Shown here piece by piece: positions 23,490 through 34,324 of a stretch of DNA of 64,000 nucleotides; within the stretch, counting starts at the first letter, position 1; each line of letters starts with the position of its first letter. Under the pieces are notes generated by a model. It saw nothing but the letters and a program-made list of their open reading frames with translations. It did no database searches and had not been told where the DNA came from. Origin of the DNA: Mytilus californianus. Its lineage: Eukaryota; Mollusca; Bivalvia; Mytilida; Mytilidae. The translations under genes were made by a program, and so were the position numbers. The DNA lies in contig NW_026262690.1 in assembly GCF_021869535.1 (NCBI RefSeq), positions 13,631,501 through 13,695,500 of the forward strand, read 5' to 3'.

Positions 23490-24335
23490 CATCTTAGGTT
23501 TAAATGAGCTAGATCAGGTTCGGAAACAATCTTCAAAACCATATTTGCTATAAATAGTTCCTTCATTGTCACTTTAAAGTGAATTTTTAACATCCAAGAC
23601 TTTTAAGTACTTACATCTAAATGCATTATAAAAGCTTTTTTGAATAATTGTCTTGCACTTTTAAGATAAAGTCTGTGACAGTTTTGTCTTCTCTTCACTA
23701 TCAGACAAGTTGTGGGTACATCACTAATGGATTAGTTTGGATGCTAGAACTTTACAAATGGAAGTCTTGTCATCCAAAGACTCAATTTATATCTTACAAA
23801 TGTCATGTTAACTTTCATTATCTCACATGCACATGTCAAAATCTGTAAATTATAACACAACTTTTTCTGGACATGTCACAAGTTGGAAATACTTATTGCA
23901 TAATAAAAACAATCAAATCATCCACCTTCTCTAAACAGCATGAACAGCATTAACAAATTGAGCCTCAACAATTTAATTCCATATTTTCTTAAAGAATTAA
24001 ACCAACATGTGAGGAAGGTTTAATTGAAAGACAAAACAGTTTGTTATCGATAGGAAACAGACATTCACACCAATGCGTTTACATTTTTCTTTTACACATC
24101 TTGTATTGGTGCAACATAAATGGCTAAGGTTCAATAAGGTGGTTTGTTTTATATACAGCTACATAAGACAAATCAATTCAAAAATGTTTTTAAACATATT
24201 TTAAACCTTCATCAACTTGACCTTTCAACTTCAGTAGTGTTTTTATTAATGCTATGAAATGAAAGATGCTGTTCTAGATTCCAAATAAAATATTTGCAAT
24301 AAATTGATGATTGTTTCTTGCAATTTTTAATACAA
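23490..24335. other. No feature recognised
   Basis: AT-rich. A 66-codon open frame at 23648-23848 (plus) has no splice sites or recognisable motif that I can support. Confidence 0.4.
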
Positions 24336-24339
24336 AAAA

Positions 24340-24990
24340 CATCTTAATTAGTATCCCTGCTTGGTGGTAAAAGGTCACAAGTATCCATGCACGATAGTAA
24401 AAGGTCATAAGTATCCATGCTTGGTGGTAGAAAGTCACAAGTATCCATGCTTGATAGTAAGACGTCATAAGTATCCCTGATTGTTGGTAAAAGGTCACAA
24501 GTATCTATGCTTGATAGTAAGATGTCATAAGTATCCCTGCTTGGTGGTAATAGGTCACAAGTATCTATGCTTGATAGTAAGACGTCATAAGTATCCCCGT
24601 TTGGTGGTAAAAGCTCACAAGTATCTATGCTTGATAGTAAGACGTCATAAGTGTCCCTGCTTGGTGGTAAAAGGTCACAAGTATCCATGCTTGATAGTAA
24701 GACGTCATAAGTGTCCCTGCTTGGTGGTCAAATGTCACAAGTATCCATGCTTGATAGTAAGATGTCATAAGTATTCCTGATTGGTGGTAAAAGGTCTCAA
24801 GTATCTATGCTTGATAGTAAGATGTCATAAGTATTCCTGATTGGTGGTAAAAGGTCACAAGTATCTATGCTTGATAGTAAGATGTCATAAGTATCCCTGC
24901 TTGGTGGTAAAAGGTCACAAGTATCTATGCTTGATAGTAAGACATCATAAGTATTCCTGCTTGGTGGTAAAAAGTCCCAAGTATCCATGC
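24340..24990 (+). repeat. 60-bp minisatellite, 11 copies (dimer of about 30-bp units)
   Basis: Each unit is two related halves: 'aagtatctatgcttgatagt' and 'aagtatccctgcttggtggt'. Because 60 is a multiple of three, the strand pairs stay open in several frames; these are not genes. The half-unit is the monomer of the irregular array at 25255-25985. Confidence 0.85.
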
Positions 24991-24994
24991 ATAG

Positions 24995-25250
24995 TAGTAA
25001 AAAGTAAAATAACAAAAATACCAAACTCCAAGGAAAATTCAAATGGCAAAATCAAAAGCTCAAACACATCAAACGATTGGAAAACAACTGTCATATTCCT
25101 GACTTGGTACAGGCATTTCCTTATGTAGAAAATGGTGGATTAAACCTGGTTTTATAGCTAACTAAACTTGTACAACAGTCGCATAAAATTCCATTATATA
25201 GACAACAATGTGTGAACAAAACAAACAGACATAATAGGTAAAAATGTCAA
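24995..25250 (+). repeat. Dispersed mussel repeat (R4)
   Basis: Contains 'ggaaaattcaaatggcaaaa', 'caaacacatcaaacgatt' and 'ggaaaacaactgtcatattc'. The same sequence follows the element end at 36954-37120. It splits the monomeric and dimeric halves of the 24.3-26.0 kb array. Confidence 0.6.
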
Positions 25251-25254
25251 AAAC

Positions 25255-25985
25255 ATGCTTCATACAGTCATGTGTTATAAGTATCAATGCTCGAACCAGT
25301 AACAGGTCATAAGTTTCCATGCTTTATACAGTCACATGTCATAAGTATTCATGCTTAATACAGTCACATGGTATTAGTATCTATGCTTGATATGATCGCA
25401 GGTTATTAGTTTCCATGCTTTATGCAGTCACATGTCATAAGTATCAATGCTTGATACAGTCACATGTTTAAGTATCCATGATTGATTCAGTCATGTGTTA
25501 TAAGTATCCATGCTTCATACAGTCATGTGTTATAAGTACCAATGCTTGAATTAGTAACAGGTCAAATGTTTCCATGCTTATAGCTTACTGTTCGGTTTGA
25601 GCCAAGGCTCCGTGTTGAAGACCGTACTTTGACCTATAAAGGTTTAATTTTATAAATTTTGACTTGGATGGAGAGTTGTCTCATTGGCACTCATACCACA
25701 TCTTCTTATATCTATTTATACAGTCAGATGTCATAAGTATTCATGCTTGATACAGTCACATGGTATTAGTATCTATATTTGATATGATCACAGGTTATTA
25801 GTTTCCATGCTATATGCAGTCACATGTCATAAGTATCAATGCTTGTTCCAGTCACATGTTATAAGTATCCATGCTAGTTACATTCACATGTTATAAGTAT
25901 CCATGCTTGATACAATCACAGGTCATGATTTTTTATGATGGATACAATCACAGGTCATATGCAAGCATACTAGATAGTCCCAGAT
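25255..25985 (+). repeat. Irregular array of about 33-bp monomers
   Basis: About 20 monomers of the type 'cagtcacatgttataagta' plus 'tccatgcttgata', with many variants. Split at 25570-25715 by an R2 repeat in reverse orientation ('agttgtctcattggcactcat'). Related to the 60-bp array just upstream. Confidence 0.75.
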
Positions 25986-25999
25986 ACTCTACAAACAAG

Positions 26000-27280
26000 A
26001 CGTAGGTGTTCCACAGATCCAAAAGAGCTCATACAACTCATCTTTGACAAGCTGATCACTTAATATGAAGTCATTCTGTTCAGTAGTACTGGAGAATTGT
26101 GTGACAAAATTTTTTAAGTTCTTTCAACATATTAAAATATTTTTTAAGTATCGGCAAACAGGAACTAGGTGTCTTGACAGATATGAAAAGTGCAGTTAAA
26201 TTTAAATTTGTCACTGTCAAGATTTTGACAAAATATGAGGTTTAAAAATATTTGTTGGACAAAAGGATTGACTGATAAGGTTCAACTAGGAAAGACTAAA
26301 AACACTTTTTTAGAGGAAAAAGATTATTTTGCATTAACTATAGTGGTTGATTATCAGTTTTTTTTAAATAATTCTCAACAAAGAAATCAATTTTGGAATA
26401 CTCACATTCCAGTTTGACAAAAGTCTGTTTTAAAACCATTTATTTGATAGTTATATATTCATTTCATTGTAATCTAGTAATTATCACTTAACAACTAAAT
26501 TACGGAAATTTTCACTTAAAACAAATATACCACATTCATTTATCACATCTGATTATTTTTATATTTGTAGTCTCATTATACTATTTTGGAGCAAATTCTA
26601 CTTTCCATAAATTCCCAGGATTTATCCAAAATACATATCACTTATTTTGACTAATAAATTTACAGTGTTTACTGTACATAAGGGAATGTTCACCTTAATT
26701 TTTATTTTTTTACATTAATATGTACCGTACCTATCGTCATTCTTTAGAAATATATTTGCATTCTAAAGCAAGCTTTGATATTGCTTTGTCTGAAAAAACT
26801 TCTTTGATATCAGGAGAGATGTCACATTCCAGTATATGAAACTGATCCTTTACAAGTTTAAAAAAAGATACTGATTCCCCAACCTTTATTGAATCAAGCA
26901 ATCATCAATTTTTACAAATTCAATCAACAAAATGATAGTTGAAATTCAAATCTTACTGGAATTTGAACACCAAATAGTCTACCTCATATATTTTAATTAT
27001 TAACCTACAATTTTATATATTTCCATAAAATCAATGTTATTCAGTGCTAAATTTTGCAGTTGAAGGCATTTTGATACTAGCTTAAAACAGAATACGGTTT
27101 TGGTAAAGAATATCATTCTTATACATTTTTGAGGAGACTCAAAATTTGACCAAATCTGTCATACTTGCAGTTTTGAGCTATCTTCAGGCAATAATTTGCT
27201 CACATGTATAGAAATATGCCATAATATTGTTATAACCTACAAGGGGGCACATTGAACTGTGCCTACTGCTACTTAAACCC
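26000..27280. other. Mostly unrecognised; fragment of the ACCCC/GGGGT family at its start
   Basis: 26020-26230 resembles 60070-60200 ('tcattctgttcagtagta', 'gaattgtgtgacaaa'), a Helitron-like element whose 3' hairpin survives at 60257-60278. The rest is AT-rich, without gene or tandem structure. Confidence 0.4.
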
Positions 27281-27284
27281 AAAT

Positions 27285-28415
27285 ACATATGGCTTTAAAA
27301 GGTTTTGGTCAACTAATTTAAACATTAGGTCAAACCCAAATACATATGGCTTTTAAAGGTTTTGGTCGACTTTTTTAAACAAGAAGTCAAACCCAAATAC
27401 ATATGGCTTTAAAAGGTTTTGGTCAACTAATTTAAACATTAGGTCAAACCCAAATACATATGGCTTTTAAAGGTTTTTACTCAACTATTTTAAACATTAA
27501 GTCAAACCCAAATACATATGGCTTTTAAAGGTTTTGGTCAACTAATTTAAACATTAGGTCAAACCCAAATACATATGGCTTTTAAAGATTTTGGTCAACT
27601 ATTGTAAACATTAAGTAAAACCCAAATACATATGGCTTTTAAAGGTTTTGGTCGACTTTTTTAAACATTAGGTCAATCCCAAATACATATGGCTTTTAAA
27701 GATTTTGGTCAACTATTGTAAACATTAAGTCAAACCCAAATACATATGGCTTTTAAAGGTTTTGGTCGACTTTTTTAAACATTAAGTCAAACCCAAATAC
27801 ATATGGCTTTTAAAGGTTTTGGTCGACTTTTTTAAACATTAAGTCAATCCCAAATACATATGGCTTTTAAAGATTTTGGTCAACTATTGTAAACATTAAG
27901 TCAAACCCAAATACATATGGCTTTTAAAGATTTTGGTCGACTTTTTTAAACATTAAGTCAAACCCAAATACATATGGCTTTTAAAGGTTTTGGTCGACTT
28001 TTTTAAACATTAGGTCAAACCCAAATACATATGGCTTTTAAAGATTTTGGTCGACTTTTTTAAACATTAGGCCAAACCCAAATACATATGGCTTTTAAAG
28101 GTTTTGGTTGACTTTTTTAAACATTAGGTCAAACCCAAATACATATGGCTTTTAAAGATTTTGGTCGACTTTTTTAAACATTAGGTCAAACCCAAATACA
28201 TATGGCTTTTAAAGGTTTTGGTCAACTATTGTAAACATTAAGTCAAACCCAAATACATATGGCTTTTAAAGATTTTGGTCGACTTTTTTAAACATTAAGT
28301 CAATCCCAAATACATATGGCTTTTAAAGATTTTGGTCAACTATTGTAAACATTAAGTCAAACCCAAATACATATGGCTTTTAAAGGTTTTGGTCAACTAT
28401 TGTAAACATTAAGTC
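27285..28415 (+). repeat. 57-bp satellite, about 20 copies, two alternating subtypes
   Basis: Units share 'aaacccaaatacatatggct' and 'tttaaaggttttggtc'. One subtype continues 'aactattgtaaacattaagtc', the other 'gacttttttaaacattaggtc'. The subtypes form short runs, suggesting growth by multi-unit duplications. It lies 330 bp downstream of the first-exon donor at 28746, that is, inside the proposed intron. Confidence 0.9.
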
Positions 28416-28745
28416 AGTGTCCTTATTTTCTTGCAAAGCAATTGTGGACCCTACCATAGTACACAATTATTTGCATTCATTAATCCCCAATTATATGCTG
28501 TAGTTATTAATTCAATCACTGTAAGAAACACTTTTTCTTTCAAAAAGAAGACCAAAATGTTTTCTTGACTGAAAAATCAAAAATAAAAGTATGAAATACA
28601 AACATTCAAGCTTTGTTTACCTACTAAACTTTTCCAATTCAACTTCCAAAAACAATGGCCAATTAACCAGGTTCACTTTTCTAACAAAATATTCACTTCA
28701 ATTTTATACATTTTATAACATTCCATATGAAATATTTGTTCCTAC

Positions 28746-28947
28746 CTTTTTTGGAGTAAATATCATATTCTAATCCATCAGAGTCTATAAACCCATGGAA
28801 ACTTTCAGAAGTTCTGGAAATTTTACACTTTTTTCTATCTTTACATAAATCTCTATCAGATTTTAATTCACAACTGGAATCAACATCACACAGGTAACCT
28901 AAAGAGACTCCAAAATTAATTAACAAGAATATAACAGGTGTAACCAT
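28746..28947 (-). CDS. First coding exon of a secreted protein (unidentified)
   Basis: The minus-strand ATG at 28947 has a good context (A at -3, G at +4). It opens a frame of 67 codons plus one base, ending at a donor AAG|GTAGGA. Residues 1-17 (MVTPVIFLLINFGVSLG) form a clear signal peptide. The following 50 residues hold four cysteines in the first third (spacing C-x5-C-x8-C-x5-C) and are charged and soluble-looking. The protein should enter the secretory pathway. The leftover base means the next exon must start with two codon bases. The exon at 1062-1257 does so, which supports one gene with a long repeat-filled intron. A TATA-like box lies 41-46 bases upstream. I do not recognise the family; small cysteine-rich secreted proteins are plentiful in bivalves. 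Confidence 0.55.
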
Positions 28948-28987
28948 ATTCTATCCTGCTCAGTGGCTAGCATCCAAGTATTACTGA

Positions 28988-28993
28988 TTTATA
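28988..28993 (-). promoter_or_regulatory. TATA-like box upstream of the secreted-protein exon
   Basis: TATAAA on the minus strand, 41-46 bases before the ATG. A start of transcription about 30 bases downstream (near 28963) would leave a 5' leader of about 15 bases. It would also skip an out-of-frame ATG at about 28971. Position and sequence fit a core promoter; no experiment supports it. Confidence 0.35.
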
Positions 28994-28994
28994 A

Positions 28995-30195
28995 AATAAT
29001 ATCAAAAAGCACAATCAAATCAATATTGGTATTATCCAACAGGTATTCAATCATATAGTAACATTTTCAGCCTTTGAACCTTATTATGATGATTTTCTCA
29101 TCCATAATAGATCCACCTGTTTTCTATAAATTTGCGTATTAAGAAAAGACTATCTGATGAGAAAAGTTTTTGAAGTTAAGCTCACATGAAATTGTATTAC
29201 TTTTGTTAAGTACAAAAATCATTTGAGAGATTACTAACTAAGTCGAGAGTCAGTGTTGGTAAATGACGATTTTACATTTATCAAATAACTCTGATAAGAG
29301 CAACAATATTTTCCAATTGAAAGAATTTCCAATCAATTTGTGGCCGATTTGCTTTCGTTTTTACGAGACTGTCATAGTCATTGCATTGATGATTGTTGAT
29401 GTAAATAAGCATGTCATAGAAGCTGTATTTTTATCAATGACGAGATATCCTCTATTGTTTCCTTGTATTTATTGATATATCGTATAATTTCCATAACCTT
29501 TTAAATGACTATACTTGTACAAATATTAAACCTACATTATTTAGCTGTCCATTAGGAGGTTTTGATATTATATTAACTTAACTTTTCATGTAAAAGATCT
29601 TTAATATACAAGTTCCATTTAACAATTTGGTGCCAGTTTCAGATCGCATTGTAGGAATAAACAAAACACAGAAGGATCTTTATTTTGTCAATATATCCTG
29701 TGGTTAATTGGAATCGGGAATAAATTCTAATAATGTGCCAAGTGGATGAAAAAGCTCCAACTCAGTTTTAGTATTCAATATATTTTGATCATCAGACTAA
29801 CCACTTATGCAACAAATATTGTTACCAATTTGTTTTCACTATTCATTTATGGCTTTCAATAAAACACCAAATGTAAAACCCATTTATTTTCATCATCTAA
29901 ATTTTGTTTTACAGATGTGATTTATTTCACATACATCATTCAAATCTTAAGTTTGGTGGAGAATGTATTTTTTATTGTCCATACTTTTCTTGCCAAGACA
30001 AAACAATGGCTAAATGTGGTTAAGAGCAAAGAGATAACTATTTGTTTTCAATATGTCTATCATATCAATGTTCCATATTGATCTTTAAAAAATCGTACAA
30101 ACCAAGATCTATAATCCTAAATTAAATTTTAATGTAGTATATGCACATACCATATATAAGTCAAATATAAAAAAATAAGTTTTATTCAGATTTCC
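28995..30195. other. No feature recognised (5' flank of the minus-strand gene)
   Basis: AT-rich and not visibly repetitive; it would contain the promoter region of the 28746-28947 gene. A 70-codon open frame at 29263-29475 (plus) has no supporting signals. Confidence 0.4.
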
Positions 30196-30197
30196 AC

Positions 30198-30466
30198 TGT
30201 GCACCACTTATTGCGGGCCTGTTTCTGTATTATTATGAGCTACAATTTATGACTAAAATCAGCAAAGACCCATCAAAAACAACATCTGATACATAAATTT
30301 AATAACACTTTTAGACATTTGGATGATATATTGGCTCTCAATAATGACAACTTCAGTATGTACAATTAAGAGATTTATCCTGCTGAACTGACTTTAAATA
30401 AAGCTAATACTAACAATGAACACTGCCCTTTCCTAGATCTTGATAACTATATCTTTAACTGGAAGC
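30198..30466 (+). pseudogene. Reverse transcriptase fragment, left part (motifs B and C)
   Basis: On the plus strand a peptide with 'CAPLIAGLFLYYYE' matches the RT motif-B region. After a one-base frameshift near 30280, 'RHLDDILALNN' is the catalytic motif C, in the DD form with Leu-Asp-Asp. An in-frame stop lies at about 30367. The frame then runs to the TTAA at 30467, where a transposon interrupts it; it continues at 32960. The upstream RT domains are missing. The combination resembles Penelope-like or related non-LTR retroelements common in molluscs; I cannot fix the class. It is a dead copy. Confidence 0.65.
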
Positions 30467-30470
30467 TTAA

Positions 30471-32955
30471 GGGCATACGATACAGTTTTGATCCCAAGGG
30501 GAATTTTTGACGAAAGTTTGCATGCAAGCTATTTTTCACCTAGTCAATTCAAATATGTAATAGAAAATATACCTTCATGTGCTACTTTTAGAAATAAATG
30601 GGGTCGAAATTTTAGAAATTTACTGGAAATTTCGGTTTCTTAGACATTTCTATCCTTTGGAAAGACACATTTAACTTTTTCGTTTCAAAAGATAACCGCA
30701 GGGAGACTTTGGTAAAAGCATCTTGAATATTTTCTCTACATAAGTGTGCTTTGAATTCATGTAACAATTCTTCAGACATTATTCATTTTTGTCACATTTT
30801 CATGATTTCAGTCAAAGAACTGCATTTTTTGCTGTATATTTATCGAATTTTTAAAAAATTCATTGTTGATTTTTTCATAAGAATTAGCACAAATAATCTT
30901 CATGCATAATCAAGCCAAATGTCATTTTTAAAAAGAAGGGTCCATGAACTGGTTTTCAATCAGTTTAAATGATAATAAAATGCTCCGCAGGGCGCAGCTT
31001 GATACGACCGCAGAGGTCGAACCCTGAACAGTTGGGGCAAGTATGGACACAACATTCAAGCTTGATACAGCTCTGAATTTGGATTGTGATTAAATATTTG
31101 ACACAGCATAGGTTTCTGACAGAGAATGAATGTGGTGTAAGAACTTAAAAATTTTAAATTGGACATTCACCTATTATGGTCCAATATCCAAAATCTAAAT
31201 ACATGGTTAGATTCAGCATATCAAAGAACCCCAATAATTCAATTTTTGATGAAATCAAACAAAGTTTTATTTTGGACCCTTTTGACCTCAATGTGGACAA
31301 AGTTGATAACAGGGCCCAAAAATCAAAAATCTAAATACATGGTTAGATTCAGCATATCAAAGAACCCCATATATTCAATTTTTGTTGAAATCAAACAAAG
31401 TTTAATTTTGGACCCCGATTTGGACCAACTTGAAAACTGGGCCCATAATCAAAAATCTAAATACATGTTTAGATTCAGCATATCAAAGAACCCTAAGAAT
31501 TCAATTTTTGTTAAAATCAAACTAAGTTTAATTTTGGACCCTTTGGACCTTAATGTGGACCAATTTGAAAACGGAACCAAAAATTAAGAATCTAAATACA
31601 CGGTTAGATTCGGCATATCAAAGAACCCCAATAATTCAATTTTTGATGAAATCAAACAAAGTTTAATTTTGGACCCTTTGGACCTCAATGTGGACCAGTT
31701 TAATAATGGGGCCCAAAATCCAAAAACTTAATACACGGTTAGATTCAGCATATTAAAGAACCCCAAGAATTCAAGAATAAAACCCCATTGAAATTGGTCA
31801 AGAAATAAGCAATTTATATAAAGTATCTTCTTTTGCACAATACTGTGCAATTGAATATTTCTTGCTATTGCGCAATACTGTACAATTGCCAATTTCTTGC
31901 TATTGCGCAATATTGTGCTATTGGATATTTCTTGCTATTGCGCAATACTGTGCAAATGAAGATTTCTTGCTATTGTGCAATACTGTGCAATTGAAGATTT
32001 CTTGCTATTGTGCAGTACTGTGCAATTGAAAATTTCTTGCTATTGCACAATACTTATTATATAATAATTTACACATCCTGTTTGGTGTGTATCTCCTACC
32101 ATATCATTATTATTTGCTTTAAATATAAATCAGAAATAACCAACTTAAAATGGAAAATTTTAAAAGAAAAAAAGGAAGAAAAAAAAATCCCCCCCCCCCC
32201 CCAAATTTTTTGAACCCCCTTATGATTCATCACCCCCAAATCAATCCCAGCCGTCCCTTTGTGGTATGGTACCTTGCAGTACAATTTCAGAGAGATCCAT
32301 ACACATACACACAAGTTATTGTCCTGAAACTAGAAAAATGCTTGTTTTTGCCCCTTTTTGGCCCCTAATTCCTAAAATATTGAGGCAATTACCCCCATCA
32401 TCAATCCCAGCCTTCCCTTTGTGGTATGGTACCTTGCAGTACCATTTCAGAGAGATCCATACACTTGAACACAAGTTATTGTCTGGAAACTAGAAAAATG
32501 CTTATTTTTGGCCCCCAATTCCTAAACGTTTCGGGCAATTACCCCCAAACTCAATTCCAGCCTTCCCTTTGTGATATGGAACCTTGTAGTACAATTTCAG
32601 AAATATTCAAACACTTACACACAAGTTATTGTCATGAAACTAGAAAAATGCTTGTTTTTTGCCCCTTTTTTGCCCCTAATTCCTTAACTGTTGGTACCAT
32701 AACCCCCCAAATTAATCCCAACCTTTCTTTTGTGGTATTGAACCTTATGGATCCATTCACTTAAACTAAAGTTATAGTGCGAAAACTAATGTGTCTTCAG
32801 ACGACGACGACGACGCCAACGTCATACCAATATACGATCGTATAAAAATCTGTCTAAAATGCATCTTTTCCCGATATGTCACAGTTTGACGTCGTGAAAA
32901 ATAAAATTTTATGTCAGCAACATCATAACCTCCCCTGTAACTGTATCATATGCCC
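30471..32955. mobile_element. TTAA-target DNA transposon, 2,485 bp, carrying a nested element
   Basis: TTAA occurs at 30467-30470 and 32956-32959. The terminal inverted repeats are GGGCATACGATACAGTT and AACTGTATCATATGCCC (one mismatch in 17). No transposase frame is visible, so the copy is non-autonomous, of piggyBac or Kolobok type. About 1.87 kb of its length is a later ATACGACCGCA-family insertion (30980-32850). The transposon's own sequence is therefore only about 0.6 kb. Confidence 0.85.
30980..32850 (+). mobile_element. ATACGACCGCA-family Helitron-like element, complete
   Basis: It opens with a 5' hairpin (GCTCCGC-agg-GCGCAGC) and TTGATACGACCGCA, followed by a conserved head of about 150 bp. 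Next come four to five tandem units of about 126-136 bp (31165-31790; 'agattcagcatatcaaagaa'). Six units of 35 bp (31830-32055; 'cttgctattgcgcaatactg') and a C13 run (32190-32203) follow. Then come four units of about 150-160 bp (32210-32770; 'tttgtggtatgg') and a GACGACGACGACGACGCC tract. The 3' palindrome TATACGATCGTATA at 32831-32844 precedes AAAA. Sister copies lie at 61015-63493 and 11848-12570. Open frames in the 126-136-bp units are repeat artefacts. Confidence 0.8.
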
Positions 32956-32959
32956 TTAA

Positions 32960-33425
32960 TACCAAAATTTATGATAAAAGATGATTTTTCATTTCCTATT
33001 GTTAATTATCCATTTTTAGATGATGACGTGACGTTCCCTTGTCATCATCTTATGGTGTTTATATATCTAAACTTGTTCGATTTGATTTTAATGAAAGAAA
33101 CCTCTGTATTACTGAAAAATTATTACACCAGGGTTTTCGATATCACAAACTAGTCAAAACATTTACTAATTTTTATCATCGGTAGAAGAACATCATTCGT
33201 AAATATAAATCCACATGCAGACATCTTATACATTCAGGTATTTCACATCCAATCTTTTATGGTAATATTCTATACAAAGCACAAAAATGTCGACATTCAC
33301 CTCAAAAGCTAACCAAACCTGTAAACAGACTTATTCAGAAGGGATATAGTTACGATACTGTTGTCAGGTCATTAAAGATGGCATATTTTGGTATTAATAT
33401 TGATTCACTCATAGGGTATTTGCAT
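32960..33425 (+). pseudogene. Reverse transcriptase fragment, right part
   Basis: This continues the peptide broken at 30466. It begins with 'TKIYDKRDDFSFPIVNYPF', a segment I know from the C-terminal (thumb) region of this RT family, and ends with 'LKMAYFGINIDSLIGYL'. Several frameshifts and stops lie between (for example near 33050 and 33186). Together with 30198-30466 it covers about 240 residues of RT. No endonuclease domain is seen. Confidence 0.65.
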
Positions 33426-34075
33426 CAGAAATAAACACATTCATTCTAAAACCAGTTGTTGGCATGATACGGGTTATGTTCTACTCATATATTTTATGAT
33501 GGTATGATACTAAACCCCTAACGAGAGGGAATGTGCTCGATTTTCATATGATGAAGACATAATTTTTCAATCAGTTTTATTGAGGTCTGGAGCTGGCATG
33601 TCAGTAACTGCTATTAGTCCTTTGTTAATTTATTTATCGTCATTTTGCTTAGTTTCTTTTGTTACCTATTCTGACATCGGAATTGGGACTTCTTTTAAAC
33701 TGAGTTTTACTGTGCATATTGCCGTGTATTTGTTTATTCTACATTGGCTAGAGGTATAGGGGAAGGGGTTGATATCTCACAAAACATGTTTAACCCCGCT
33801 GCATTTTTGTGCCTGTTCCAAGTCAGGAGCCTCTAGCCTTTGTAAGTCTTGTATGTTTTTTAATTTTAGTTCATTTATATGTTTTGGAGTTTAGTGTGAC
33901 GTCCATTTTCATTAAAGTAGTACACATTTTTGTTTAGCCTGCCTCCGGGGGTGGGATTTTCTTGCTGTGTTGAAGACCCATTGGTGGCCTTCGGCCGTTT
34001 TCTGCTCTTTGGTCGGGTTGTTGTCTCTTTGACATATTCCCCATTTCCATTCTCAATTTTATTCCAACATTTTAA
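33426..34075 (+). mobile_element. 3' untranslated tail of the RT element
   Basis: Non-coding sequence after the RT relic, with 'ggggttgatatctcacaaaa' and 'catgtttaaccccgctgca' (33762-33805), then 'tcaggagcctctagcctttg', ending in the reverse complement of R1 ('ttggtggccttcggccg', 'cgggttgttgtctctttgac', 'cattctcaattttat'). I remember this order as frequent in mussel DNA, which suggests it is the 3' end of an abundant retroelement. The R1 piece at 3795-3910 would then be a 5'-truncated copy in the opposite orientation. Confidence 0.5.
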
Positions 34076-34324
34076 CCATAAAAAAAGTTTTTCTCTTAAA
34101 AGTTTCACCTCAAAACTATATATCATATTACCAAATCTACTTACCTTTAAACAACTAAAAAAATATAACCAAAACATGGAAGTCACATAAAGTGGTTAAA
34201 GGTCAATCTACCATTTGTTTTTTGGGTTTTTTTTTTTGTTTAAGTTAGGTTAGGCCATTTCATGATGTATTCTAGAACGAGTTATACTGTGAAATAACAT
34301 CTGCTTCACATTTTATTCATAGAA

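Noticed and set aside
30985..31040. tRNA or SINE head suggested by 'ggcgcagcttga' and 'ggtcgaaccct' (A- and B-box-like)
   Set aside because: The spacing of about 24 bases is too short for a tRNA promoter, no cloverleaf forms, and the sequence is the conserved head of a hairpin-ended element found in three copies.
31159..31587. 142-codon and similar open frames in the units near 31.2, 61.2 and 62.2 kb
   Set aside because: They follow the 125-136-bp tandem units of the ATACGACCGCA element; peptide repeats with the DNA and has no family features.
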